From Eggerthellaceae bacterium (lineage in GTDB: Bacteria; Actinomycetota; Coriobacteriia; Coriobacteriales; Eggerthellaceae): a DNA stretch of 33,266 nt. The translations under genes and the position numbers were made by a program. Positions 14,694 through 21,955 of the stretch are shown piece after piece. Position 1 is the first letter of the stretch. Every line of letters starts with the position of its first letter. The notes under the pieces are model-generated. The model was not told the origin of the DNA. It worked only from the letters and a program-made list of their open reading frames with translations, and did no database searches. The DNA lies in the NCBI GenBank assembly GCA_022792415.1, contig JAAWAY010000145.1:1-33266 (forward strand), in the 5' to 3' direction.

Positions 14694-16166
14694 ATGACTG
14701 AGAACAACAGCATGCCTCCGGTGCCGGGCCCCGACGGCCAGGTCGCCCCCGAGGCGCAGCCTGCGGGCGTCACCGCCCCCCAGGCCACCGGCCAGACCAT
14801 CCCCATGCCGGCCGCCACGGCGCCCGTGCACGAGGCCCAGCACGCGGCCCCGGCCGCCGGCGTGGGCGCCGCCACCGCCACGCACGCGCAGGTTCCCCCC
14901 GTGCCCGAGCCCAAGAAGGGCGGCTCCGGCGCCAAGACGTTCCTCATCGCCTTCGCCGGCGCGCTCGTCGCCTGCGTCCTGGCGTTCGGCGTCATGGGCG
15001 CCATCAACGCCACGACCGGCACCAGCGCGCTGCCCAGCGAGTCCACGCCCGTGACCTCGGGTGGCAACGGCGCGACCACCATCAACGTCGAGGGCGAGAA
15101 CGTGACGCTGCCCGAGGCCGTGTCCGCCAAGTGCCTGCCCTCCGTGGCCGCCATCGACGTGTACGCCCGCGCGACCGCCAGCTACGGCAACATGTACGGC
15201 TACGGCTGGGGTCAGCAGCAGGATAGCGGCGAGCTGACCGCCAGCTCGCTGGGCAGCGGCGTCGTGCTCACCGAGGACGGCTACATCATCACCAACAACC
15301 ACGTCATCGAGGGCGGCGAGGCCTACGAGGTCACCGTCGAGGGCGTCACCTACGAGGCCGACCTGGTGGGCGCCGACCCCAGCTCCGACGTGGCCGTGCT
15401 GAAGTGCCGCGACGCGAGCGGCATGACCCCCATGGAGATCGGCGACTCCGATGACCTGGTCATCGGCGAGTGGGTCATGACCCTGGGCAGCCCGTTCGGC
15501 CTGGAGCAGTCCGTGGCCACCGGCATCGTGTCGGCCACCAGCCGCTCCCAGATCATGGACGCCTCCGAGTCCGGCGCGACCACCGGCGAGAGCACCATCT
15601 ACCCCAACATGATCCAGACCGACGCGGCCATCAACCCCGGCAACTCCGGCGGCGCGATGGTTGACGCCGAGGGCAAGCTCATCGGCATCAACACGCTCAT
15701 CACGTCGTACTCCGGAAACTACTCCGGCGTCGGCTTCGCCATCCCGGTCAACTACGCGGTGAACCTGGCCAACCAGATCATCGACGGCAAGACGCCCACC
15801 CACGCGCAGCTCGGCGTGTCGCTGTCCACCGTCACCTCGCAGATGGCCCAGCGCTACGGCCTGTCCGCTGACGAGGGCGCCTACATCGCCGCGGTGAGCC
15901 CCGATTCCGGCGCCGCCGCCGCGGGCCTGCAGGAGGGCGACATCGTCACCGCCTTCGACGGCAAGGCCGTGGAGAGCGCCAGCGACCTGATGCTCGACGT
16001 GCGTGGCAAGCAGCCCGGCGACACGGTGACGCTCACCGTCAACCGCGACGGCCAGACGCAGGACGTGCAGGTGACCCTGGGCTCCGACGAGGCCAGCCAG
16101 GCCGCCCAGCAGTCGCAGCAGATGCCGCAGCAGCAGGCCCCGAGCCAGCAGTACCCCAGCCGCTAA
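14694..16166 (+). CDS. HtrA/DegP-type membrane-anchored serine protease with PDZ domain
   Basis: 490 residues. Order: a cytoplasmic Pro/Ala/Gln-rich N-terminus (1-80), one membrane helix (about 82-104), an extracellular linker, a trypsin-like protease domain (about 140-365), one PDZ domain (about 372-465), and a Gln-rich tail. The catalytic triad is His203 (NNHVIEGG), Asp232 (SSDVAVLK) and Ser318 (NPGNSGGAMV). The PDZ has the GAYIAAVSPDSGAAAAGLQEGDIV pattern. Such proteases degrade or sense misfolded exported proteins. ATG 14694 follows AAGGAG; the longer open frame upstream is an artefact of GC bias. It is transcribed alone, ahead of two strong hairpins, and precedes the polysaccharide locus. 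Confidence 0.95.
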   Translation: MTENNSMPPVPGPDGQVAPEAQPAGVTAPQATGQTIPMPAATAPVHEAQHAAPAAGVGAATATHAQVPPVPEPKKGGSGAKTFLIAFAGALVACVLAFGVMGAINATTGTSALPSESTPVTSGGNGATTINVEGENVTLPEAVSAKCLPSVAAIDVYARATASYGNMYGYGWGQQQDSGELTASSLGSGVVLTEDGYIITNNHVIEGGEAYEVTVEGVTYEADLVGADPSSDVAVLKCRDASGMTPMEIGDSDDLVIGEWVMTLGSPFGLEQSVATGIVSATSRSQIMDASESGATTGESTIYPNMIQTDAAINPGNSGGAMVDAEGKLIGINTLITSYSGNYSGVGFAIPVNYAVNLANQIIDGKTPTHAQLGVSLSTVTSQMAQRYGLSADEGAYIAAVSPDSGAAAAGLQEGDIVTAFDGKAVESASDLMLDVRGKQPGDTVTLTVNRDGQTQDVQVTLGSDEASQAAQQSQQMPQQQAPSQQYPSR

Positions 16167-16178
16167 GGAGCGGCGCCG

Positions 16179-16211
16179 GCCGGCCCCCGATGAGCACTTG
16201 TCGGGGCCGGC
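16179..16211 (+). terminator. First hairpin after the HtrA gene
   Basis: GCCGGCCCCCGA and TCGGGGCCGGC pair with a single C bulge around a 10-nt loop, 13 nt after the stop. No T run follows. Together with the next hairpin it may end protease transcription. Confidence 0.5.
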
Positions 16212-16228
16212 TTGAGAGAACGTGAGAA

Positions 16229-16260
16229 GAGGGCCGACGGCAGCCATGCCGTCGGCCCTC
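16229..16260 (+). terminator. Second hairpin after the HtrA gene
   Basis: GAGGGCCGACGGCA (16229-16242) pairs perfectly with 16247-16260 around GCCA. The 14-bp stem is very stable but lacks a T run; tandem hairpins without T runs are common in this window. Confidence 0.55.
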
Positions 16261-16381
16261 GTGCGTGCGGGCCCTTCTCGCCGCTCGTCGTGTGCGGCGA
16301 GCCGCCGGTCGGGGAGGGGTCGGCGGAGAGATACGGATAATTCGTTAGTAGTGCGCGGGCTAGGTGACGACTGCGCCTGTG

Positions 16382-16390
16382 TGGTACCAT
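16382..16390 (+). promoter_or_regulatory. Candidate extended -10 promoter (TGG-TACCAT) of the polysaccharide operon
   Basis: TGG followed by TACCAT resembles the extended -10 form used before the mob and ABC operons. GATAAT at 16336-16341 is an alternative. Either would give a leader of 250 nt or more before the first NusG-like gene. Confidence 0.35.
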
Positions 16391-16396
16391 GCTCAC

Positions 16397-16649
16397 TTGA
16401 ACTAATGGGCGCCTCCGCCTGGGAGGCGCGATCCACGGACAGGTGAGGATAGGTCGAGGTTTGGCCCAGCCGCTTCTGACATATGCCGCAAAACCGCTCG
16501 GGGGGGGGCGGTCACTTCAAGGTGACCCCGACGGCCTCCTCGTAGCCGACGCACCGGCATCCCGCGGCTCGCTGCGAGCCGGGGCGCCTCGCATCCGCCG
16601 CGTCGTCCGCGGCGCCATCCAACCAGGTGAACAACTGCATACTACGCGC
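16397..16649 (+). promoter_or_regulatory. Structured 5' leader of the polysaccharide operon
   Basis: About 250 nt with three perfect hairpins: GCGCCTCC/GGAGGCGC (16409-16429), GGTCAC/GTGACC (16510-16527, preceded by eight G) and CGGCTCG/CGAGCCG (16565-16581). Operons controlled by RfaH- or LoaP-type NusG paralogues carry such recruitment hairpins in their leaders, so one of these may be the loading site for the encoded factor. An open frame crosses this leader in phase with the next gene, but it has no ribosome site or family-like sequence, so I treat it as untranslated. Confidence 0.4.
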
Positions 16650-17201
16650 GTGCCCTTGGCGCGCTATGTCGTGCGCGTGGCTGCCTCCCAGGAGGATGCG
16701 GCCGCGGCGCGCATTCGTGCGCTCGGCGGCGATGCCGTGGGCGACTGCTTCGCCCTGCGTCGGCAGATGCCGCATCGGGCCAAGGGGGAATGGGGCTACG
16801 CCGAGAGCGTGCTGTTCCCCGGGTACGCCTTTTTGGCCTGCGATGATCCCGAGCGCGTGGCGGATGTGCTGCGACGATCCACGGGCACGGCCGAGCTGCT
16901 GGTCGCGGGCGGTGCGCCGCTGGCGCTGACCGACGGCGAGGCGTCCTTCGTGAGTGACTTCGGCGGCGTCGACCACCTGGTGCGCACCTCGCGCGGGCGC
17001 ATCGAGGACGGCCGGCTGGTGGTGGAGTCGGGTCCGCTGGCGGGGCGCGAGGGCCTCGTGCGGCACCTGGACCGGCACCGCCGCGCGGCGTGGCTCGACC
17101 TGTCGCTGCTGCACGCGGGCGCCGACCGCATCGTCGACGTGCTGATGCCGGCGGACGGCCGCGGCGTGAAGGTGGGGTTGGAGGTGGTCTCCAAGAGCTG
17201 A
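16650..17201 (+). CDS. NusG-like transcription antiterminator, paralogue 1 (LoaP/UpxY/RfaH-type)
   Basis: 183 residues from GTG 16650. Two domains: an NGN domain beginning PLARYVVRVAASQED, with AESVLFPGYAFLACDDPERVADVL (the FPGY strand typical of NusG), and a C-terminal KOW-like domain with VVESGPLAGREGLVRHLDRHRRAAWLDLSLL. Specialised NusG paralogues bind RNA polymerase at the head of long operons and suppress pausing and termination. It is more diverged than paralogue 2: the usual MWYV start is replaced, and KHRRAAW-like features sit where the KOW loop is expected. The start is uncertain; no strong ribosome site precedes GTG 16650, and TTG 16656 is possible. It is the first gene of the locus and likely regulates it. 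I cannot say whether it activates or opposes paralogue 2. Confidence 0.75.
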   Translation: MPLARYVVRVAASQEDAAAARIRALGGDAVGDCFALRRQMPHRAKGEWGYAESVLFPGYAFLACDDPERVADVLRRSTGTAELLVAGGAPLALTDGEASFVSDFGGVDHLVRTSRGRIEDGRLVVESGPLAGREGLVRHLDRHRRAAWLDLSLLHAGADRIVDVLMPADGRGVKVGLEVVSKS

Positions 17202-17211
17202 CCCTCTCGTT

Positions 17212-17230
17212 CCCGCAGCTTGTTGCGGGG
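17212..17230 (+). repeat. Short hairpin competing with the 17-bp inverted repeat
   Basis: CCCGCA (17212-17217) pairs with TGCGGG (17225-17230) around GCTTTGT. The 3' arm is also the beginning of the left arm of the long inverted repeat, so the two pairings are mutually exclusive in RNA. Confidence 0.5.
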
Positions 17231-17357
17231 AGATCGAGCGGGCGCCGCCACCTCGCCGACGCCCCTCCACTGTCCACGCCCCGTCCGCTCGGACAATGCG
17301 CCTGGCAGATGAGGACCCCGATGCGTCGCGTCCGGCCTCTCGCTCGATCTCCCCGCA
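17225..17357. repeat. Perfect 17-bp inverted repeat flanking 99 bp upstream of NusG paralogue 2
   Basis: TGCGGGGAGATCGAGCG at 17225-17241 is the exact reverse complement of 17341-17357. It lies in the 334-bp gap between the two NusG-like genes. The 99-bp interior is GC-rich, with no clear gene and no two-box promoter in either direction. The rest of the gap (17358-17535) has an AT-richer spot near 17368-17390 and then a GC-rich leader to the ribosome site GGGAGGGGAG. The repeat could be a DNA inversion site or the stem of a long RNA structure. Confidence 0.8.
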
Positions 17358-17535
17358 GGAAACTGCACCGATATTCCGTTGCGTAAAGCGAGGCCGCGTT
17401 CGGCAGTCGTACAAGCGCGGAAGGGGAATAGCAGCGTCGCGGCCGGGGCAGGCGCCCCGCGTGGCGAAGCCGTGGCCGGCCCGGAAGGCGCCAGCCCGCG
17501 GCGGAGCCGTGTCGCGACGAGGGGAGGGGAGCGCC

Positions 17536-18048
17536 ATGTGGTACGTCATCCAGGTGAGCACCGGCCGCGAGCAGGCTGCGTGCGACCTCATCGAGCAGCA
17601 TGTGGACGGCTCCCTGTTCGCGGAGTGCTTCGTGCCGCGCCGCACGGTGGCCTTCCAGGTGGGCGACGGGTGGGACACCACCACCGAGCCTTTGTTCCCA
17701 GGCTACGTGATAGTGGACACGGCGCACCCCCGGCGGCTGCACAGCCGGCTGGCGGCCCTGCCCGACTTCCTGAGGCTGCTCGACGTGGACGGCGACTTCC
17801 TGCCGCTCAACGACGACGAGGTGGCGTGGATCGACGGGTTCACGAAGCGCGGCCATCGCGTGGTGGACATGAGCCGCGCCGTGGTGGAGGGCGGCATCGT
17901 CCGCATCATGGACGGCCCGCTGGTGGGTCGCGAGGCCCAGGTGAAGCGCATCAACCGCCGCAAGCGGCGCGCCATCCTGGAGCTGAGCATCCTCGGCCGC
18001 ACGGTGGAGGTACCCATGGGCCTTGAGGTGGTGCGCAAGCCGCGGTAG
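17536..18048 (+). CDS. NusG-like transcription antiterminator, paralogue 2 (LoaP/UpxY/RfaH-type)
   Basis: 170 residues. MWYVIQVSTGREQAACDLIEQ is the canonical NGN start of LoaP/UpxY-type factors; ECFVPRRT and EPLFPGYVIVDTAHPRRL follow. The C-terminal KOW domain has VVEGGIVRIMDGPLVGREAQVKRINRRKRRAILELSILG, a good match to the family. The length equals other specialised NusG proteins. These travel with RNA polymerase and let it read through long exopolysaccharide operons; the following 14 kb of co-directional genes are the obvious target. ATG 17536 follows GGGAGGGGAG. The long structured gap before it may hold its own control element. Core NusG is expected elsewhere, beside secE and rplK, so this is not the housekeeping copy. 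Confidence 0.88.
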   Translation: MWYVIQVSTGREQAACDLIEQHVDGSLFAECFVPRRTVAFQVGDGWDTTTEPLFPGYVIVDTAHPRRLHSRLAALPDFLRLLDVDGDFLPLNDDEVAWIDGFTKRGHRVVDMSRAVVEGGIVRIMDGPLVGREAQVKRINRRKRRAILELSILGRTVEVPMGLEVVRKPR

Positions 18049-18141
18049 GCCGCCGACCCGAGACTCCCCGCTGTTCCCAGAAGCTAGACCCGCTCCCGTG
18101 CCCCATCGGCGCGTGAGTCCCCGAGAACGACCATAGAAGCA

Positions 18142-18909
18142 GTGCTTGACAACGAGATAGACTACCGGCCCGAAGCCGACGCCGACGAGCGCTCCGCGCA
18201 CGGCGGGGAGGATACGTCCGCCCAGGTGACGGCGCGCTTTGTCGACGGGTGCTTCGTCGCACCCCCGCCGGACCCGACTGCCGCCGCCCCGCGCAAGGGT
18301 GGCCGTCCCTACCTCATTGCCAAGCGCGTCTTCGATATCGTGTTCTCCGCCGTCGTCTGCGTGATCCTCGCCATTCCGGTGCTGGTCACGTGTATCGCCA
18401 TCGCCATCGACTCCCCGGGCAAGCCCTTCTTCCGGCAGGAGCGCGTGGGGCAGAACGGAAAGACCATCCGCATCTTCAAGCTGCGCACCATGGTGCCGGA
18501 CGCCCACGAGGCGCCCGAGCGCTACATGACGCCCGAGCAGCTGGAGGTGTGGCGCCGCGAGCAGAAGCTCGACGACGACCCGCGCGTGACGAGGGTGGGC
18601 CGCCTGCTGCGCCGCACGTCGCTGGACGAGGTGCCCCAGTTTCTCAACGTGCTGGCGGGCGACCTGTCCGTCATCGGCCCGCGGCCGGTGACGATCGAGG
18701 AGACCTACGAGTTCGGCAACGCGCGCGACGAGATCCTCGCCTGCAAGCCCGGCATCACGGGCTGGTGGCAGGTGACCGCCCGCAACGACGCCACCTGGGC
18801 CGACGGCGAGCGCCAGCTGCTCGAGCTGTTCTACGTGCGCCATGCGAGCCTGCCGCTGGACGTGCGCGTGTTCGTGCGGACGTTCAAGGCCATGTCGAGG
18901 GGGCAGTAA
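18142..18909 (+). CDS. Polyprenyl-phosphate sugar-1-phosphate transferase (bacterial sugar transferase family)
   Basis: 255 residues. Enzymes of this family (WcaJ/WbaP C-terminal type, PglC) move a sugar 1-phosphate from a UDP-sugar to undecaprenyl phosphate and so start a repeat unit at the inner membrane. A disordered N-terminus of about 55 residues precedes KRVFDIVFSA and one hydrophobic segment (about 65-88). Then come QERVGQNGKTIRIFKLRTM, RRTSLDEVPQFLNVLAGDLSVIGPRP and PGITGWWQV, the full set of family blocks. GTG 18142 is used since no ATG is available; the ribosome site is weak. The sugar is unknown. The high GC matches the chromosome, in contrast to the genes that follow, so the transferred cassette probably begins after it. 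Confidence 0.92.
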   Translation: MLDNEIDYRPEADADERSAHGGEDTSAQVTARFVDGCFVAPPPDPTAAAPRKGGRPYLIAKRVFDIVFSAVVCVILAIPVLVTCIAIAIDSPGKPFFRQERVGQNGKTIRIFKLRTMVPDAHEAPERYMTPEQLEVWRREQKLDDDPRVTRVGRLLRRTSLDEVPQFLNVLAGDLSVIGPRPVTIEETYEFGNARDEILACKPGITGWWQVTARNDATWADGERQLLELFYVRHASLPLDVRVFVRTFKAMSRGQ

Positions 18910-18910
18910 C

Positions 18911-19678
18911 GTGGGAGCCGAAGCGAAAATACTCGTTGCCTCGCATAAGCCCTACTGGATGCCCGATGATCCCCTTTACCTGCCAATCCAAGTGGGTGCT
19001 GCTGGAAAAGAGTCTATTCCCGGATTCCAGAGAGATGACGAAGGCGACAACATCAGCGAAAAGAACCCCAGTTACTGCGAGCTCACTGCGCTCTATTGGG
19101 CATGGAAAAACCTCGATGCTGACTATATTGGGCTTGCTCATTATCGTAGGCATTTCGCCGGGTCGGGTGGGCGCGGAATTCTTTCCGGCAATGAGACGTG
19201 TGCCTTGCTCGAACATGCGCCCGTCGTGCTGCCCAAGAAAAGAAGGTACTATATCGAGACTGTGGGATCTCATTACGGCCATACCTTCGATCCTCATCAC
19301 TTGGACGTTGTTCGAACGGTTCTCGCAGAGCATGATCGGGCTGCGCTTTCCTTCTTCGATAGACACCTCGACCGAAGGGGCGGCCATATTTGGAACATGT
19401 CCATCATGCGCGCGGATGTCTTGGATGCCTGGTGCTCCTGGCTCTTCCCTCTGCTGGGAGACATTGAGGAAGAAATAGACCTCGAGGGGCTTTCCGACTT
19501 TGAGCGGCGCGTCATGGGCCGTCTATCGGAGCGGCTCCTTGATCCCTGGCTCGAATGCCGTGGAGTCGATTACGTTGAGCAGCCGGTAGTCTCGCTGGAA
19601 AAAGTCGATTGGATTAAGAAAGGATCTTCCTTCCTAGCGGCGAAGTTTCTTGGAAAGAAATACGAGAAGAGCTTCTGA
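18911..19678 (+). CDS. DUF4422 family capsular glycosyltransferase-like protein
   Basis: 255 residues. DUF4422 proteins occur in capsule and exopolysaccharide clusters and are believed to be glycosyltransferases. The family opening is clear: KILVASHKPYWMPDDPLYLPIQVG, then DDEGDNISEKNPSYCELTALYWAWKN, YIGLAHYRRHF, and FDRHLDRRGGHIWNMSIMRADVLDAWCSWLFPLL. The GTG start at 18911 follows GAGGGGG inside the end of the previous gene, one base after its stop. Codon use turns visibly AT-richer from here, a sign of transfer. The stop shares its A with the next ATG (TGATG), so translation is coupled. Confidence 0.88.
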   Translation: MGAEAKILVASHKPYWMPDDPLYLPIQVGAAGKESIPGFQRDDEGDNISEKNPSYCELTALYWAWKNLDADYIGLAHYRRHFAGSGGRGILSGNETCALLEHAPVVLPKKRRYYIETVGSHYGHTFDPHHLDVVRTVLAEHDRAALSFFDRHLDRRGGHIWNMSIMRADVLDAWCSWLFPLLGDIEEEIDLEGLSDFERRVMGRLSERLLDPWLECRGVDYVEQPVVSLEKVDWIKKGSSFLAAKFLGKKYEKSF

Positions 19679-20805
19679 TGGCGGCAAAGAAGAGGATTCT
19701 CTTTTACTCGGAAGGGTGGGGTACCGGTGGTATCGAGGCATTCGTTATGAATGCAATCCGCTGCCTTGATCCCGACAAGTTCGAATTCGAGATCTTCTGC
19801 ACCCACGACTACGACGATGGGTACGATGAGGAGATCAGCCGTCGGGGAGGTATCCGGCATGTGCTGTATAATAACCATAAGCCCGGCCTGGTAAAGAGGC
19901 AGATTGAAGGTACGCGGGAGTGGGAGAGGCTGCTTCGCTCTGGATCTTTTGATGTAGTTCATATCAACACAATGAATGGAATGGGCTTTCATTATGCGTG
20001 GATTGCGGAACAATGCGGTATACCCATTCGGATTGTTCATTCCCACAATACCGCGTTTGGCCCTGGGTCCAAGTTGGTGAAAACGATGGCCCACAGGGTC
20101 GGAATACTCCTTTTTGGATCGAGCGCAACGATCCAGCTCGCTTGTTCGAATGATGCTGGAAGATACTTATTCGGAGAAAAAGAGTTTTCCGTTGTCCCCA
20201 ACGCTATTGACCTTAGTCGGTTTATGTTCGATGGCGAGGGAAGGGCTCGCATTCGGACGGACTTAGGCGTCCCGGAGGGCGATCTGGTGGTCGGATTTGT
20301 GGGACGGCTCGAACCGTCAAAGAATCCTCTCTTTGTGCTAGAGGTCTTTCGCCAGCTCCTTGCACAAGAACCGACTGCCTCCTTGGTGCTTATCGGGCAA
20401 GGATCCCTCGAAAACGAGGTCTCGGCCTGGTTGGAGGAACATCCTAACTCCTCCTCGTCTGTCATTCGAGTAGAGCGCACAAACGAGATGGCATCTTTTC
20501 TCTCGTCTTTCGACGCTCTTTGCGCGCCATCTCTCTATGAGGGCAATCCCGTCGTGTTGCTCGAGGCTCAGGCGAGTGGTCTTCCTGTCATCGCTTCCGA
20601 TTCAATCAGCGAGGAGTCTTGTATTACCGATCGGGTTGAGTTTTTACCTCTTTCTGCCTCCTTGGAACAATGGGGGGACGCCATGAGGGAATTAGCGAAT
20701 CGAAAAGGCGATAGGGAGACGTATGCCTCGATAGTGAACGAAAGCGGATTCGGCTTGGCTCGGTTGGCGGAAGCGCTTGCAACTTTTTATGAGCTAAAGG
20801 GTTGA
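19678..20805 (+). CDS. Glycosyltransferase, GT4 family
   Basis: 375 residues, GT-B fold. The N-terminal domain has EGWGTGGIEAFVMNAIRCLD, the Gly-rich acceptor loop, and HINTMNGMGFHYAWIAEQ. The C-terminal domain starts near VVPNAIDLSRF and includes VGFVGRLEPSKNPLFVLEVF and the nucleotide-sugar motif LYEGNPVVLLEAQASGLPVIAS, with the EX7E pair. It would add a sugar to the lipid-linked repeat unit on the cytoplasmic face. Donor and acceptor cannot be read. It overlaps the preceding gene by one base and ends one base before the next start. Confidence 0.93.
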   Translation: MAAKKRILFYSEGWGTGGIEAFVMNAIRCLDPDKFEFEIFCTHDYDDGYDEEISRRGGIRHVLYNNHKPGLVKRQIEGTREWERLLRSGSFDVVHINTMNGMGFHYAWIAEQCGIPIRIVHSHNTAFGPGSKLVKTMAHRVGILLFGSSATIQLACSNDAGRYLFGEKEFSVVPNAIDLSRFMFDGEGRARIRTDLGVPEGDLVVGFVGRLEPSKNPLFVLEVFRQLLAQEPTASLVLIGQGSLENEVSAWLEEHPNSSSSVIRVERTNEMASFLSSFDALCAPSLYEGNPVVLLEAQASGLPVIASDSISEESCITDRVEFLPLSASLEQWGDAMRELANRKGDRETYASIVNESGFGLARLAEALATFYELKG

Positions 20806-20806
20806 A

Positions 20807-21955
20807 TTGGGCATCAAGGATTTAATTAAATCTGTTCCGGCTCAGAATGGAAAACTCAACTATGGGTTTTACCGTCATCTTAGTCGAGGGCGTAATGAGT
20901 TTGAAAGCATCTTGGATTGGGCTCGCGGTATCGACTCCATTGACGACGTGAGAGAGCTTAAGGCATTCCGTGCTGAAGTTGAGGCAGGAAGGCGTTTCTA
21001 TACCACAGATGCCAACTGGTCAAATTCCCTTATCTATGGAATCTGGAATGCACTTTTCGGTGAGGTTTCAGATATGCCGTTATATCGCATGCCGGCAGTT
21101 GAACATGGTCTGATTTTTCCTGCCCAGCAATTTACGGATACCCTTTATACAGCGCGGCCTACCTTGGCGACATTTGGGGATTATCGTCGAAATATTCTCC
21201 GCGCGAAAACAGATAAACCTATTTTCGCAGTAGGGCCCTATATCTCTTACGCGACCCCCTATTACGATTGCGAAAGGCTTGCCGAAATGCGCAGGAAAAA
21301 CGGGCGGACTCTCCTCGTCTTCCCGGCGCATGGAACCGATGAATCTGCTGTAACGCGAGAGCAGGATATATATTTCTCTAAGATCAAAGAGATAGCTGCG
21401 GCTTTTGATACGGTCATCGTCAATGCTTTCTGGTGGAACATCAATGACCCCTTTATTGAAAAACTGGCTGCTGAGGGTTTTCACATTTCCTCGGCAGGCT
21501 TTCGCGATGATGTGTGCTTCCTGTCGAGACTACGAACGCTAATTGAGCTATCGGACCTGGTTGTGGGAGATGATGTCGGGACTCATGTGGGGTATACGCT
21601 CGCCCTGGGTGTGCCCTACTGTCTGCTGCCGTCAGGGACGAAGGTCGAGCCTTCTGGAGACGTTGCAACCGAAGAGGTCGCGCGAATCGAGCAGGAGCAG
21701 CGCAAAATAGGCGCTCCGTTTGTCGGTTCAACTGAAATCAGAGCCAACCAAATAGAGATCTGTGAGCCTTTCTGGGGGTTCTCCTATTTGCGATCCCGTG
21801 AAGAGTTGCGGGCCATGGGAGAGATTTCAGCGCACATTGGAATGATGAGCCGTGATTGGGGCTCAAGAATTGCCTCCGCTGCGACATGCGCGCTTGCTGA
21901 GTATGAAAGCTATGACCCCCTGAAATACTCGTTGTTGGCTGAGGCGCTCACCTGA
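20807..21955 (+). CDS. Unrecognised polysaccharide-locus protein, possible GT-B glycosyltransferase
   Basis: 382 residues, soluble. I do not recognise the family. The N-terminal third is helical and polar. The centre has KPIFAVGPYISYATPYYDCERL and LLVFPAHGTDESAVTREQDIYFSKIKEI, like the interdomain region of GT-B enzymes. Later ELSDLVVGDDVGTHVGYTLALGVPYCLLPSG resembles the donor-site loop of sialyltransferase-like or CDP-glycerol transferase-like proteins, where a lone Asp/Gly pair and a Thr-His contact the nucleotide. The locus makes CMP-pseudaminic acid, and no other obvious transferase for it is present, so this is the best candidate for that role (inference only). TTG at 20807 behind AAAGGG is taken as the start. 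It overlaps the next gene by one base (TGATG). Confidence 0.6.
   Translation: MGIKDLIKSVPAQNGKLNYGFYRHLSRGRNEFESILDWARGIDSIDDVRELKAFRAEVEAGRRFYTTDANWSNSLIYGIWNALFGEVSDMPLYRMPAVEHGLIFPAQQFTDTLYTARPTLATFGDYRRNILRAKTDKPIFAVGPYISYATPYYDCERLAEMRRKNGRTLLVFPAHGTDESAVTREQDIYFSKIKEIAAAFDTVIVNAFWWNINDPFIEKLAAEGFHISSAGFRDDVCFLSRLRTLIELSDLVVGDDVGTHVGYTLALGVPYCLLPSGTKVEPSGDVATEEVARIEQEQRKIGAPFVGSTEIRANQIEICEPFWGFSYLRSREELRAMGEISAHIGMMSRDWGSRIASAATCALAEYESYDPLKYSLLAEALT

Noticed and set aside
16443-16649. N-terminal extension of NusG paralogue 1 from GTG 16443
   Set aside because: The extension has no ribosome site, is Gly/Arg/Leu-rich, covers stable hairpins, and NusG paralogues begin at the strand now placed after GTG 16650.
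17242-17340. Clear outward promoter inside the 17-bp inverted repeat
   Set aside because: No hexamer pair with 16-18 bp spacing approaches consensus on either strand, so I report the repeat without claiming an invertible promoter.
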